From positions 2,728,001 to 2,792,000 of the forward strand of contig CBDFMR010000005.1 in assembly GCA_965249765.1 (NCBI GenBank): 64,000 nucleotides of DNA, given 5' to 3'. The notes below the pieces were generated by a model, which did no database searches, was not told where the DNA came from, and was given only the letters and a program-made list of their open reading frames with translations. How positions within the stretch are numbered: position 1 is the first letter of the stretch; each line of letters begins with the position of its first letter. Source of the stretch: CBDFMR01 sp965249765 (GTDB taxonomy: Bacteria; Bacteroidota; Bacteroidia; Chitinophagales; Saprospiraceae). Below, one piece after another: positions 42,975-51,225 of this stretch. Made by a program: the position numbers and the translations under genes.

Positions 42975-44093
42975 GTAGCTATTGGTTTTTTCACGTTCGA
43001 TATTAATTAATTTCAATTTTTTCTGACACTCTTCATTATTCCAAAAATTCACCATTGCATTCCCTCCATTTTTTTTTTTAGAAGGGTATAGTAATCCTTG
43101 GACTTTATTTTTTTTTCTGTTGTTAAATACAAATCTTAAGTATTCCGTTACTACTTGAGTTGGAATGTATTCAATATGTTCTAATCCATCTTTACTTACT
43201 CCTTTGGTGAAATCTCTAACAAGACTTCTTAGGAATAAGATCTTGTAATATTTTTTAACTTTCGATATATTGAAGATACTCGGTAGAGGTGGGATCTTAT
43301 TGAAATTTATTATGGATATGTTTTCTAATGTTTCAAATTCCGCGGTTGAAATTATTGGTTTGGCTTTGTCAGATACATTGATAGTTTCTGCAACCGCTGT
43401 TTCCTTTTCAAGTGCTGTGTAAATCATTGATATTCCAGCAGGGCTGAATCTGTTTGGGTAAATGGCATATTTTTGCGGTGGAGCTACTATTTCGTCTAAG
43501 TTGCTGATTTTTTCATTTTCTTTGTGTTGTCGTGATCTGAATAATCGAGTTCCTTTAGGAATAGTATCTATTAATCGAAGCTCTGTAATGTTTCTTCCAA
43601 TTTCTTTTAAAATTTCGGATGCATTACGCTGTGAGTGAAATTCTTTAGATTCGAATTTGTCAAAAAATAGGAATCTTGATTTTTCAAGAATTATTTTCTT
43701 AAAGTATTCCCAGAAAAATATTTGATCATCCGCTGGATCATCCTGATAGAGGTATCTATCTGCCCATGCTTTATCTTCAACCAAGTTGATTATATCTTCT
43801 GAAACTTTAAAATCGTCTGTTTCTAATTCTATTAAGTCTACTATTAACTCATACGAGTTATATGTTGTTCCAAGATAACCTCCTTCTCTTGAATTATACG
43901 ATAAAAAATTAGCTGCATCTTCGTAAAAACTATTGATACCTATTTCCATGAATTCTACAATTTTCCCAATTTTAATAACCTTGCGATTCTGTCCACAATA
44001 TTTACAAATTCCTGGTGTATAGTTCTTTCTAATGTAAGATTGAATTTGTTTTTCGTCAATGTGTTGAATACAAATGAGGTTATCGAAGAGCAT
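42969..44093 (-). CDS. HEPN/RES N-terminal and RES-domain protein
   Basis: The 374-residue protein has an N-terminal zinc-like CKYCG region and a helical HEPN/RES-N part. The C-terminal RES region contains GTRLFRSRQHKENE, then NRFSPAGISMIYTALEKETAVAET and HIEYIPTQVVTEYLRFVF. RES proteins degrade NAD+ as toxins of RES-Xre systems; the HEPN/RES-N fusion lacks an adjacent Xre antitoxin here. It is a cassette gene between sites 7 and 8. The Arg in RLFR and Glu/Tyr in the ALEKETAVAE region fit RES catalytic residues. Confidence 0.82.
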   Translation of the reverse strand: MLFDNLICIQHIDEKQIQSYIRKNYTPGICKYCGQNRKVIKIGKIVEFMEIGINSFYEDAANFLSYNSREGGYLGTTYNSYELIVDLIELETDDFKVSEDIINLVEDKAWADRYLYQDDPADDQIFFWEYFKKIILEKSRFLFFDKFESKEFHSQRNASEILKEIGRNITELRLIDTIPKGTRLFRSRQHKENEKISNLDEIVAPPQKYAIYPNRFSPAGISMIYTALEKETAVAETINVSDKAKPIISTAEFETLENISIINFNKIPPLPSIFNISKVKKYYKILFLRSLVRDFTKGVSKDGLEHIEYIPTQVVTEYLRFVFNNRKKNKVQGLLYPSKKKNGGNAMVNFWNNEECQKKLKLINIEREKTNSYA

Positions 44094-44120
44094 TGTTTAT
44101 TTTTTTTGTTTTTTAGTTAC

Positions 44121-44177
44121 GCATAACACAAAAGGAATGTCATGTGGATTTACAATCCTCATACATTTCAGTTGAAC
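44121..44177. repeat. attC-like site 8
   Basis: Left core GCATAACAC, stem ATGTCATGTGGATT/AATCCTCATACAT and right core GTTGAAC. The left flank AACACAAAAGGAAT also occurs in site 2. Confidence 0.65.
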
Positions 44178-44361
44178 CCTACTAAAGGGAAACGCGTTGA
44201 GCTAATTTTGCTTTAAGATATGAATTAGTGTGAAAATTGAGAACTACACCTTGCTGTTGTTCTTGTTTCACAATGATTTATTGGTGAGCTTCTGTACATG
44301 TTGCTTTTTTCTCATTATTATCTACGGTAAAGACATAGGAGTATCCCTTGAGATTTGAGTA

Positions 44362-45495
44362 TTAGTATTCCAGCCTTGCAGATTTTCTATTCATGGGAGG
44401 CCCTCTGTAAGAAGGAATGGTGATAAAATTGAATATCCACTTTATGTCGGCCCTCAATGCGGTTATCTCAAATTCATCGTGCTGACATTTCTCACACCTA
44501 TATCCCATCAGGCCATTGAGATGATTCAATATCTGGAATATCATCCTCACGGTATGACCATTGCGCTTTAGAATATCAGGAATCTGATCTTTGATACGCT
44601 TGTAAGTCACTGGCGCATGGATGCCATAGTATCTCGACTTCTGAAAATAGGGAGGAAGGACATGTGTCATAAATTGATGCATGGCTACCAATGGTCGTAA
44701 TGACTTGACAGCAACTGGTGCCGCTTGACCCATTTTCTGGTTGCGATAATCTTTATACGTGATGAGAACAAGGTCGTTGTTCTTCTGCTGAGACGCGACA
44801 TATTCCAATCGCGATTTTGAGATTGCTATGCGATTGACATAGCGTGCAAGATACCTTTCCAATACTTCGGTGTCTGATGTGGGGTACTCGTTCTTTACAT
44901 TCCATCGCTTATGTTTTATCGTCGCAATTAATTCATTCATGTCATCTACCTCTGCAAGGTCTCCCTTAGCCCGATGTCGTTCTAGCATTTTGAGAAAAGT
45001 CTCCCTGTAAACTTTGCATATCTGTCTGTAGGAGGCCAGTTTCTTTTTGCGCTTTGGCCAACTCCAAGAACCACTGTCATTTATTCCGCCAAAGGTGATC
45101 AAACTATGCACATGGATGTGGTACTTCATGTCTGAGCCAAAGGTATGCAGCACCGCAACCATCCCTGACAGGCCACCCACGTTTTTGGGATCAGCAGCTA
45201 GATCTTTTATCGTCTTCCATGCGGCTCGCATGGTGATATTATAAATGACCTGCTTATTCTTCTTCGCCAGTTTATTCAACTCATGGGGTATGGTAAATAC
45301 GGTATGCACATAAGGTACTGCAAGGAATTTTTGGGTTAATTTTTCCTGCCATAGTTTTCGCTTTAGGTTTTGGCACAATGGACATTGGGAGTGACCACAA
45401 GAAAGGTAGATATGTCTAGCATGGCCACAGTGCTTGCAAGTGACTCGTTTACCGCCTAGGGCTGGTGTTCGGCAAACTCTTATGGCTCTGATCAA
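44362..45495 (-). CDS. IS91-family transposase, N-terminus frameshifted
   Basis: The 377-residue readable part has the IS91 zinc finger (CKHCGHARHI then CGHSQCPLC), the HUH region YHIHVHSLITFGG and the two catalytic tyrosines in a later segment (LERYLARYVNRIAI). The frame before it reads GDLFRSYGEDYIRIYKPSI in another register, so a one-base loss near 45505 broke the N-terminus. Such elements move by rolling-circle replication without target duplications. A tyrosine recombinase gene lies immediately upstream on the same strand, the usual companion in Bacteroidota. Confidence 0.85.
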   Translation of the reverse strand: MIRAIRVCRTPALGGKRVTCKHCGHARHIYLSCGHSQCPLCQNLKRKLWQEKLTQKFLAVPYVHTVFTIPHELNKLAKKNKQVIYNITMRAAWKTIKDLAADPKNVGGLSGMVAVLHTFGSDMKYHIHVHSLITFGGINDSGSWSWPKRKKKLASYRQICKVYRETFLKMLERHRAKGDLAEVDDMNELIATIKHKRWNVKNEYPTSDTEVLERYLARYVNRIAISKSRLEYVASQQKNNDLVLITYKDYRNQKMGQAAPVAVKSLRPLVAMHQFMTHVLPPYFQKSRYYGIHAPVTYKRIKDQIPDILKRNGHTVRMIFQILNHLNGLMGYRCEKCQHDEFEITALRADIKWIFNFITIPSYRGPPMNRKSARLEY

Positions 45496-46436
45496 CTTGA
45501 TGTGATGGATGGCTTGTAGATGCGGATGTAATCCTCTCCGTAGCTCCTGAAGAGGTCCCCGATCGACTTATCCAGTTGATATCCTGATGGATCTTGTCTA
45601 GCGGATGATTTACATGGGTTTGCCTTTCTACACATAGATGTATATATCGCTCGGTTGTCTTCAAATGTTTATTTATGACCAAGCTGCTGCTTTAGATATA
45701 CCAAATCAGTACCAGATTCTAAATGATGAGTGGCATAGGCATGTCTCAGGGTATGTACGGAGGCTTGTTTGCTCAGCCTGGCATTCTTCTTCGCTTGCCG
45801 CATTGTCCATTGTCCCGAACTGCTACAATACCTCTGACCTTTCTTATGACCATTGAAAAGATAATTTACAGGTTTGAGCTTCTGATAGTATTGTGTCAGT
45901 ATATCTATGAGGCTAGCGGGAATACGAATGTACCTGTCCTTGGCTCCTTTTCCTTTTCGTATCCTTATCTGCAGCCTATTCCTATCTATGTCAGAAAAGG
46001 TCACATTGGTGGCTTCACTCAAACGAAGTCCCGTTGCATAAACAAAGCAGATGAAAATCTGATGCTTGTAGGTCGCTGCACTATTGATGAGCTTTATTAT
46101 ATCCTGCAAAGAAAGTGTCTGTGGCAAGGTTCTGTCCTTGCGAGGACGTGGTGTCTTGCGTAAAGACCATTCTGCCTCTAAGACTTCTCTGAAATATTTT
46201 CGCAACGAAGAGTAGTCGCAGTTAATTGTTGACCACGAACGGCCTTGCTTGATGCGATACAGAATATACTGCCTAGCTAGATCTTGTGATATTGGATCTC
46301 TTGGAAATTTCCTTGTGGCAAATCTCAAAAATCCCTTTAGGGTTCTCAGATACATTTTTCGTGTCGCAGAACTGAAATTCTTCAACAAAAGATGTTCTTC
46401 AAAAGCTGTCAGTTGACTTGTGATTGTGGCTTGCAT
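45449..46436 (-). pseudogene. Tyrosine recombinase of the IS91-like module, frameshifted
   Basis: The first frame (46436 to 45669) carries the N-terminal SAM-like domain and catalytic core: YATGLRLSEATNV (Arg), KGKGAKDRYIRIP (Lys), HTLRHAYATHHLESG (HxxR), and ends at QQLGHK. The next frame continues HLKTTERYIHL, with the catalytic Tyr. A four-base insertion (AAAT) near 45670-45678 explains the break. It lacks the additional IntI-specific segment near the HxxR motif, so it is not an integron integrase. Confidence 0.82.
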
Positions 46437-46541
46437 AACTTATTGATTTTGGTTTATATAATGAAAACCAAATCTAAAGAACACTACACAAGAATGTTAG
46501 GAGCTTTTGTGATGTATTAGCTTAAATCTGAAAAGGGTTTG

Positions 46542-46609
46542 TTCAACGGCCCAACGATATGGTGGAGGTCAGGCGGCCGCCTGACCTCCACCATAATCGC
46601 TTGTTATCA
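46542..46609. repeat. attC-like site 9 with perfect 36-base palindrome
   Basis: Left core TTCAACGG, a perfect palindrome (46559-46594) centred on GCGGCCGC, right core GTTATCA. It is GC-rich, unlike surrounding DNA. Confidence 0.75.
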
Positions 46610-46662
46610 TCAGTTAATTTTGATAGTACAAAATATATCCAAAATTAATTTTTAATTACAAA

Positions 46663-46962
46663 TTATTTATTAGCAATAAAATCTATTGTCAAAATAGAAA
46701 TTAACCAATAAAGTAATAATGTAAATCCTATTGTTTTCATAAAAACAACAAATGACAGAGTAGTACTAGGCTCAAATATATAAACAAGCAGTGCTGTCAC
46801 GAAGGCAATTATTATGTAGACAATAAAAATCTTTAATCTAGAATTAACCACTAAAACTTTTTGATTGGTTTGCTTAGACTTAAAATGTCTATAGAACATA
46901 TAAATTAGTACTAATCCACTAATGATATCCATGAACGGAATAAATTTTATCATAATATGCAA
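46663..46962 (-). CDS. Small three-helix membrane protein
   Basis: The 99-residue product has hydrophobic stretches at about 8-23 (FMDIISGLVLIYMFY), 43-65 (LKIFIVYIIIAFVTALLVYIF) and 70-92. It follows the 216-residue lipoprotein after a short gap, on the same strand. I know no family. Probably an inner-membrane protein. Confidence 0.6.
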   Translation of the reverse strand: MHIMIKFIPFMDIISGLVLIYMFYRHFKSKQTNQKVLVVNSRLKIFIVYIIIAFVTALLVYIFEPSTTLSFVVFMKTIGFTLLLYWLISILTIDFIANK

Positions 46963-46968
46963 TTTAGA

Positions 46969-47619
46969 TTACCCTCCGCAATTTGTTGCCATGTCATATC
47001 CTACTTGCCCTACCTGTCCTACGAAAGCAGCACCAGCTCCAACAGCTCCAATTCCAGTAGGAGCTGTAAGAACTGCTGTTGCCCCAATTAATCCTGCATC
47101 CCATACCCCTAATGCTATTGAAAGTCCACAAGGGGCTCCTAACCACTTGGAAATTCTACTAAATATCCATCGTGAATGAACTTCGCCTTTTCTCTCTTGC
47201 ATATAACAATAAATAGAATTGATATATAACGTTTTAAGTCGATCATTGTCAGCCGAAGCAAATAGGTTATCCTTTTGTGCTACAATTTGATAGAAATAGT
47301 TCAAACTAGTTTTGATTTCAACATCATGATACATTTTGTAGAGCTCTGCCAGGGTCTCGAAGTCGACATAGGATTTTCCTAACTCAATTTCTTCCAAATG
47401 CAATTCAAGCAATTTTTCAGATACATCGAAGTCTTCTATACTTCTTCCATAAAATAGCTCATCAAAAAAAACACCAGAATATACCCCAAATAGGTAATAG
47501 TCTATCGGCAAATCACTACAATAATCATTCTCATCGATATATTGATTATCTAATTCTGCTTCTATTGTACAAGAACAAATAGACAATAAAATTAATCCAA
47601 TAAATAATAAATTCTTCAT
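46969..47619 (-). CDS. Lipoprotein with Gly/Ala-rich C-terminal segment
   Basis: The 216-residue protein has a lipobox (LLSICSC, Cys at about 16-18), a helical middle and a C-terminal Gly/Ala-rich segment (WDAGLIGATAVLTAPTGIGAVGAGAAFVGQVG). That segment resembles bacteriocin-like or pore-like glycine-zipper stretches. It may insert in a membrane. Function unknown. It sits between the 44-residue ORF and the 99-residue membrane protein, all cotranscribed. Confidence 0.62.
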   Translation of the reverse strand: MKNLLFIGLILLSICSCTIEAELDNQYIDENDYCSDLPIDYYLFGVYSGVFFDELFYGRSIEDFDVSEKLLELHLEEIELGKSYVDFETLAELYKMYHDVEIKTSLNYFYQIVAQKDNLFASADNDRLKTLYINSIYCYMQERKGEVHSRWIFSRISKWLGAPCGLSIALGVWDAGLIGATAVLTAPTGIGAVGAGAAFVGQVGQVGYDMATNCGG

Positions 47620-47627
47620 TTTTATAA

Positions 47628-47762
47628 TTATAAAAGTTTATTCCTACTTCTTTGTTCGGGAGTTTCGGAATCTCCTCCCGCTATCAATCCAAATTTCAAA
47701 TTCTTCTTTCGAAGCCACTCATTCATATTATAAAGTCCAATTTCTACTGTATCGAAGTTCAT
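47628..47762 (-). CDS. Small 44-residue protein
   Basis: The frame starts ATG 47762, reads NFDTVEIGLYNMNEWL and ends QRSRNKLL before TAA. It is followed 9 bases later by the lipoprotein gene. The ATG lies just 32 bases after attC-like site 10, the expected cassette position. Too short for a family call. Confidence 0.45.
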   Translation of the reverse strand: MNFDTVEIGLYNMNEWLRKKNLKFGLIAGGDSETPEQRSRNKLL

Positions 47763-47793
47763 TTTGGCAAAGTGTTTATTATCAAAATTGATG

Positions 47794-47858
47794 ATAACGG
47801 TCAATGATACCCGTTCGTACTGACGGTAGGAAGTATGACGTGGTATCTAATGTTATCA
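47794..47858. repeat. attC-like site 10
   Basis: Left core ATAACGG, stem GATACC/GGTATC with a partly paired interior, right core GTTATCA. The left flank AATTGATGATAACGG is also found at site 11. Confidence 0.72.
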
Positions 47859-47877
47859 TCCTTTTTAAATAGATATT

Positions 47878-48114
47878 ATGATTAAATTTTACAGTAAAGA
47901 GAATTGTCCATCTTGTGAGTATTTTGGCAGTATTGGATTGAAAAGGTTTGATTCAAGTAGGTTTCAGATTGTTAAATTTGAAGATGACACAGAATTGGTT
48001 GCTGTAATGAAGAGATTTGGTGTAACTTCTGTTCCGTTTATAACTTTGAACGATAATAGTGTAATCAAGGGTGATGATGTTAAGGATTTTGTATTTAGGC
48101 TTAGAAGCATTTAA
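47878..48114 (+). CDS. Glutaredoxin-like small redox protein
   Basis: The 78-residue protein has the thioredoxin-fold motif CPSC (KFYSKENCPSCEYFGSIG) at the N-terminus, and a cis-Pro at SVPFITL. That is the glutaredoxin-like pattern. It is on the plus strand and converges with the next gene, sharing a 14-base overlap at their ends. The two genes lie between sites 10 and 11, so one cassette may carry both strands. Confidence 0.85.
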   Translation: MIKFYSKENCPSCEYFGSIGLKRFDSSRFQIVKFEDDTELVAVMKRFGVTSVPFITLNDNSVIKGDDVKDFVFRLRSI

Positions 48115-48388
48115 ACCATTCAAAGTTTTTGCATACAAAAGAAACAGCATCTAATTCGTTTTCAAAGTTGGCTTCTATGTCCGAATTTGAGAACGTTGTT
48201 GAGTTTTCAGTTGCGTGAACACGGAACTTGGTTTTAGCGGGATTCATTGATATATGGACATTGTATTCTCGTCCGTTTGAGGATGATGGTACATTGTTAT
48301 GACAGGACATATCTCTACAAGCGTGACAACCAGACCCTTTAGAGAAGTCTAAACCAAGTTCTTTAAATGTTTTGTATTGTTTTTGCAT
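48101..48388 (-). CDS. Small Cys/His-rich protein
   Basis: The 95-residue product contains GSGCHACRDMSCHNNVPS, a compact Cys/His cluster that could bind metal, followed by a beta-rich part (YNVHISMNPAKTKFRVHATE). No signal peptide. It ends FVCKNFEWFKCF. It overlaps the glutaredoxin-like gene tail-to-tail. No family recognised. Confidence 0.6.
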   Translation of the reverse strand: MQKQYKTFKELGLDFSKGSGCHACRDMSCHNNVPSSSNGREYNVHISMNPAKTKFRVHATENSTTFSNSDIEANFENELDAVSFVCKNFEWFKCF

Positions 48389-48418
48389 ATGTGGTTTATT
48401 TAGTTTGTTTTAATTGAT

Positions 48419-48510
48419 GATAACGGTTTGAATAAGATTAGTAGTGCGACCACTACAAATTAATAGATGCGGAACGGCTACACGCACTATTAATTTTATT
48501 TATTGTTAGC
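48419..48510. repeat. attC-like site 11 (array right end)
   Basis: Left core GATAACG, a long stem AATAAGATTAGTAGTGCG/CGCACTATTAATTTTATT, right core GTTAGC. It has no intron. Flanks the last cassette on the right. Confidence 0.78.
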
Positions 48511-48525
48511 CTTAGTTATTAAGCG

Positions 48526-48792
48526 ATGGAAGTTAAAAAAACTAGAAAAGTAATAAAAGAAGTAGAAACGATAGAGTTTTATTATACGTGTGATAAGTGC
48601 GGGGAAAAGATAACAAGCGGAAGTTTTGATGCTTTTGAGTTTGACTTTGAATTAAAAGAAGGCAGTTGCTACCCAGAGGGCGGTAGTGGGAAAAAGCAGT
48701 TACTTGACTTATGTAAAACCTGTGCTTGGGATGCAGTTAATTTGCTAAAAGAAAATGGGTTTAAAGTGCGTGAGGAAGATTGGGATTATTAG
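48526..48792 (+). CDS. Small zinc-ribbon-like protein
   Basis: The 88-residue protein has CDKCGEKI and later CKTCAWDAV, a two-CxxC zinc-ribbon pattern, with a Lys-rich start. It begins 15 bases after attC-like site 11. An inverted repeat (GTTAGCCTTAGTTA ... and GGCTAATTAAGGCTAAC) flanks the gene. The protein has no clear relatives I can name; a small zinc-ribbon adaptor is likely. Confidence 0.65.
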   Translation: MEVKKTRKVIKEVETIEFYYTCDKCGEKITSGSFDAFEFDFELKEGSCYPEGGSGKKQLLDLCKTCAWDAVNLLKENGFKVREEDWDY

Positions 48793-48861
48793 TGCGCTGG
48801 CTAATTAAGGCTAACATTCGAATATCAACAACCTCCTATAATCCAGTTGTTGCTATTTCTA

Positions 48862-49005
48862 TTATGTATGCATGTCTAATTTAGCATTTTCTATAATTTT
48901 ATCCAGCTGACTCATGATAGTTTTGTTATTAATCGAGATGATGTGTGTATAAATTTCGGTAGTCTTTGAAGAGCTCTGACCTAGCAGGGTTTGTATATAT
49001 CTTAA
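48862..49005 (-). pseudogene. Tyrosine recombinase C-terminal remnant
   Basis: The frame reads LRYIQTLLGQSSSKTTEIY, then TH and later MSQLDKIIENAKLDMHT before TAA. This is the last 47 residues of a tyrosine recombinase, with the catalytic tyrosine but with LGQ instead of LGH. An in-frame stop precedes it. It sits just beyond the array's right edge. Confidence 0.75.
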
Positions 49006-49574
49006 TTAAAAAGCCAGATAATATCGCGAGATAAAAGCCCTTTCGTATGTTAATAATCAGACGGTACATTCTATTTTGTATTCGAGTTATTAACATAACA
49101 GCTCCTTGTTTACAAAGTGTTAAAAAATATAGTTCATTCACATTTCAAACCTTCGACTTCCACATATAAGTATGCAGTAACCATAATAGTTATAATTTTT
49201 GCAGCTAACATATTATCCTATTGACAAAGTCGATATTTACCCTATATCAGATCTAGAATTTATTGAATGACTCATAAGTCTAGTAGTATTATTACTGCAA
49301 TTTAGCTATAAGGAATTTAAATTAGAAAAGGGAAAACACCCTTATTTGTTGGGGGAAAACACCCTTTTATACTTTGATAGTAATGGGCGTTGTTGCATAA
49401 AAGGTGTTTCAAAAAGAAACAAATTCAGAACTATATACTAAACTAACTGATAAAAAACACCTATGCGGTATAAAATATTGAGTTTTGAAGTACCCCTAGC
49501 AAGTTAGCTGCACCTATATTCTATAACTGCTTGAAAATCAACATTATATTTATGCAACAAGGCCATAGTAATGA
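49006..49574. other. Gene-free AT-rich stretch with two direct repeats
   Basis: No supported gene in about 570 bases. The exact 14-mer GGGAAAACACCCTT occurs twice, at 49330-49343 and 49353-49366. The rest is AT-rich DNA between two fragments of broken genes. Confidence 0.6.
49330..49366. promoter_or_regulatory. Two 14-base direct repeats, possible regulator sites
   Basis: Exact copies of GGGAAAACACCCTT spaced 23 bases start to start (about two helical turns). Each has an inner near-palindrome GGG-AAAACA-CCC. A dimeric regulator could bind both on the same face. Confidence 0.4.
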
Positions 49575-49837
49575 CAAAAGTCTTCAATTCATAATAATGC
49601 AGCTGCAGTCTTACTCTAGGAGTTATTGATCCTAATAACTATTAAACTAGAGCATTGAGGGGGAAGCCTTCACAGGCATGCAATCATCCCTCTGGCAGAT
49701 TACACCCTTCTGAGTCAGATAAAAGATTGACAGAGCAAATCAAACAAGGATCTTCCTTGCTTGACCTAAAGCTCCTGGATCATCTCATTATCTCATCGCA
49801 AGGCTACGCTTCATTCTCTGATGAAGGCTGGTTATAA
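49575..49837 (+). pseudogene. radC: RadC-like JAB-domain remnant
   Basis: The readable end (49655 onward) has CNHPSGRLHPSESDKRLTE and later LLDLKLLDHLIISSQGY, ending FSDEGWL. This is the conserved C-terminus of RadC family JAB proteins (His in HNHPSG is partly Cys here). Upstream in the same frame are stops and the pattern SLTLGVIDPNNY, so the gene is decayed. RadC genes are frequent on mobile elements in Bacteroidota. A terminator follows. Confidence 0.8.
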
Positions 49838-49863
49838 GCGTGCAGTTTTCTGTACGCTTTTTT
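49837..49863 (+). terminator. Rho-independent terminator after radC remnant
   Basis: AGCGTGCAG/CTGTACGCT stem, with a G-U pair, followed by six or more Ts. Confidence 0.75.
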
Positions 49864-50095
49864 ATTTATCATGTCTTCCCATTATATTAATTGTTAATGT
49901 ACGAAGAAAAAATATATGCTGAAATTCATAAATTTGATTTAATATGAAAACTCACACCTGTCCAAAATAAATCTAGTTGATAAAGATCTGGTCTGAGAAT
50001 CAAAGGTTTAAGGCATGAGAATGCCGTATTTTGAAATCAACCCTGCCTATGTTGTAAATAGGGTACGCTGAGGAGGAGGTTTAGCAGGTTTTATT
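49864..50095. other. Short gene-free stretch
   Basis: About 230 bases of AT-rich DNA with no gene, lying between the RadC remnant and the kinase fragment. Confidence 0.6.
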
Positions 50096-50446
50096 ATGGG
50101 ATTATGTACCCATTTCCACAGTTCTATCTTGACGAATAGATTTACCCTCAAGAAGGCTATCTGGCATGGAATATCGAAAGTAGAAGGGTCCGGAAAATTA
50201 AGTCTGACGGATAAATTGAGCGGCAATCAATATAGCCTGATCATTACAGACAATGGTCCTGGATTTGACTCAACAAAGACCTGCTCAAGTTCTAAAACTT
50301 CGTATGGTATGAAGATTCTTAAACAACGAAGTGAACTATTCAATAAGTCCTCTGATCAAATTATAGAAACTAGAATAGAAAGCAAACTAGGGAAGGACAC
50401 TTCGGTCTATATTGATTTCATCTTTGATCATCCTTTGCAATCCTAA
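50096..50446 (+). pseudogene. Histidine kinase C-terminal fragment (HATPase)
   Basis: The frame contains KKAIWHGISKVEGSGKLSL (N-box-like, LytS-type), then SLIITDNGPGFDST (G1 box) and TSYGMKILKQRSELFNK, and ends with a beta-strand FIFDHPLQS. The sensor and phosphotransfer parts are missing. It is the ATPase domain of a LytS-like histidine kinase, truncated. The stop is near the end of the PAP2 gene. Confidence 0.7.
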
Positions 50447-51225
50447 AATTGGACCATAAACTTAAAACTATCAAGGCCTCCTGAGAATGATAAGTTGTTT
50501 ACTGAAGTGCTTTTATGAAGTACCGGTATGAAATAGCCAATAGAAGCGCCTATAGCATATCCAGTAATGACGTCTGTTTTAAAGTGTCGTCCGGACTTTA
50601 CTCGAAGGTAGCCGGTCACAGCCGGTATTGCCGCTGCTATCGTCCATACAATGACCTTCCACTTGCTCTCCGGAAAATAATCAGAAAAAACCTTGCCCAT
50701 ATAAAAAGTATTGGCGGCAGTAGAAGAAGTATGGCCGGAATAGAAGGAACGTTTTGCGCCTTTCGTGATCTTTCTCTCAAGGTCAACATCGGGATTGTAA
50801 ACAAAGGGTCGTGTCCTATCACTGAAGGAAGTAGTCAAGAGATTCAATCCTCCTGATAGAGCAGCAACCTCGCCCCATAATACTAAAAGTTTTGGAAAGT
50901 CTTTACGGGTTTTCTCACTGGAAAGGAACAAAACTGGTAATGCATAAGATGAATACCATAAATAGTCACTATTCCTTGCCGCTGCATCGTCCTTATTGAA
51001 TATAGCGCCCCTATCAAACTTGTTAATTGAGGAGGCATCCAATGCATTGATTCCAGCTTCATCATAGAGGGTGATTCTATCTTCTAAAATAAGATTAAGT
51101 CCAAAAGACCCAGCAGCGATAGAGCCTATTACCAGTTCCTTTTTCAAGTCTAGGTCATAGACCTGCTGACAGTGACTACAAGTCATGAATGCCAGTAAAA
51201 TAATACTAAATGTGAATCTCCTCAT
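50443..51225 (-). CDS. PAP2-family phosphatase
   Basis: The 260-residue protein has a signal peptide and the PAP2 motifs: RTRPFVYNPD (first motif), SFYSGHTSSTAA (motif II with His) and GYLRVKSGRHFKTDVITGY (motif III with Arg and His). Several hydrophobic helices surround them. Such enzymes dephosphorylate undecaprenyl diphosphate or lipid phosphates in the envelope. It diverges from the marR gene. Start at ATG 51225 fits the signal peptide. Confidence 0.88.
   Translation of the reverse strand: MRRFTFSIILLAFMTCSHCQQVYDLDLKKELVIGSIAAGSFGLNLILEDRITLYDEAGINALDASSINKFDRGAIFNKDDAAARNSDYLWYSSYALPVLFLSSEKTRKDFPKLLVLWGEVAALSGGLNLLTTSFSDRTRPFVYNPDVDLERKITKGAKRSFYSGHTSSTAANTFYMGKVFSDYFPESKWKVIVWTIAAAIPAVTGYLRVKSGRHFKTDVITGYAIGASIGYFIPVLHKSTSVNNLSFSGGLDSFKFMVQF

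Noticed and set aside
45669..46436. Tyrosine recombinase as the array's integron integrase
   Set aside because: It lacks the IntI-specific extra segment, sits next to an IS91-type transposase on the same strand and matches the usual recombinase companion of that element.
48929..49141. 70-residue minus-strand frame
   Set aside because: It is out of frame with the recombinase remnant; the remnant frame gives the meaningful sequence.
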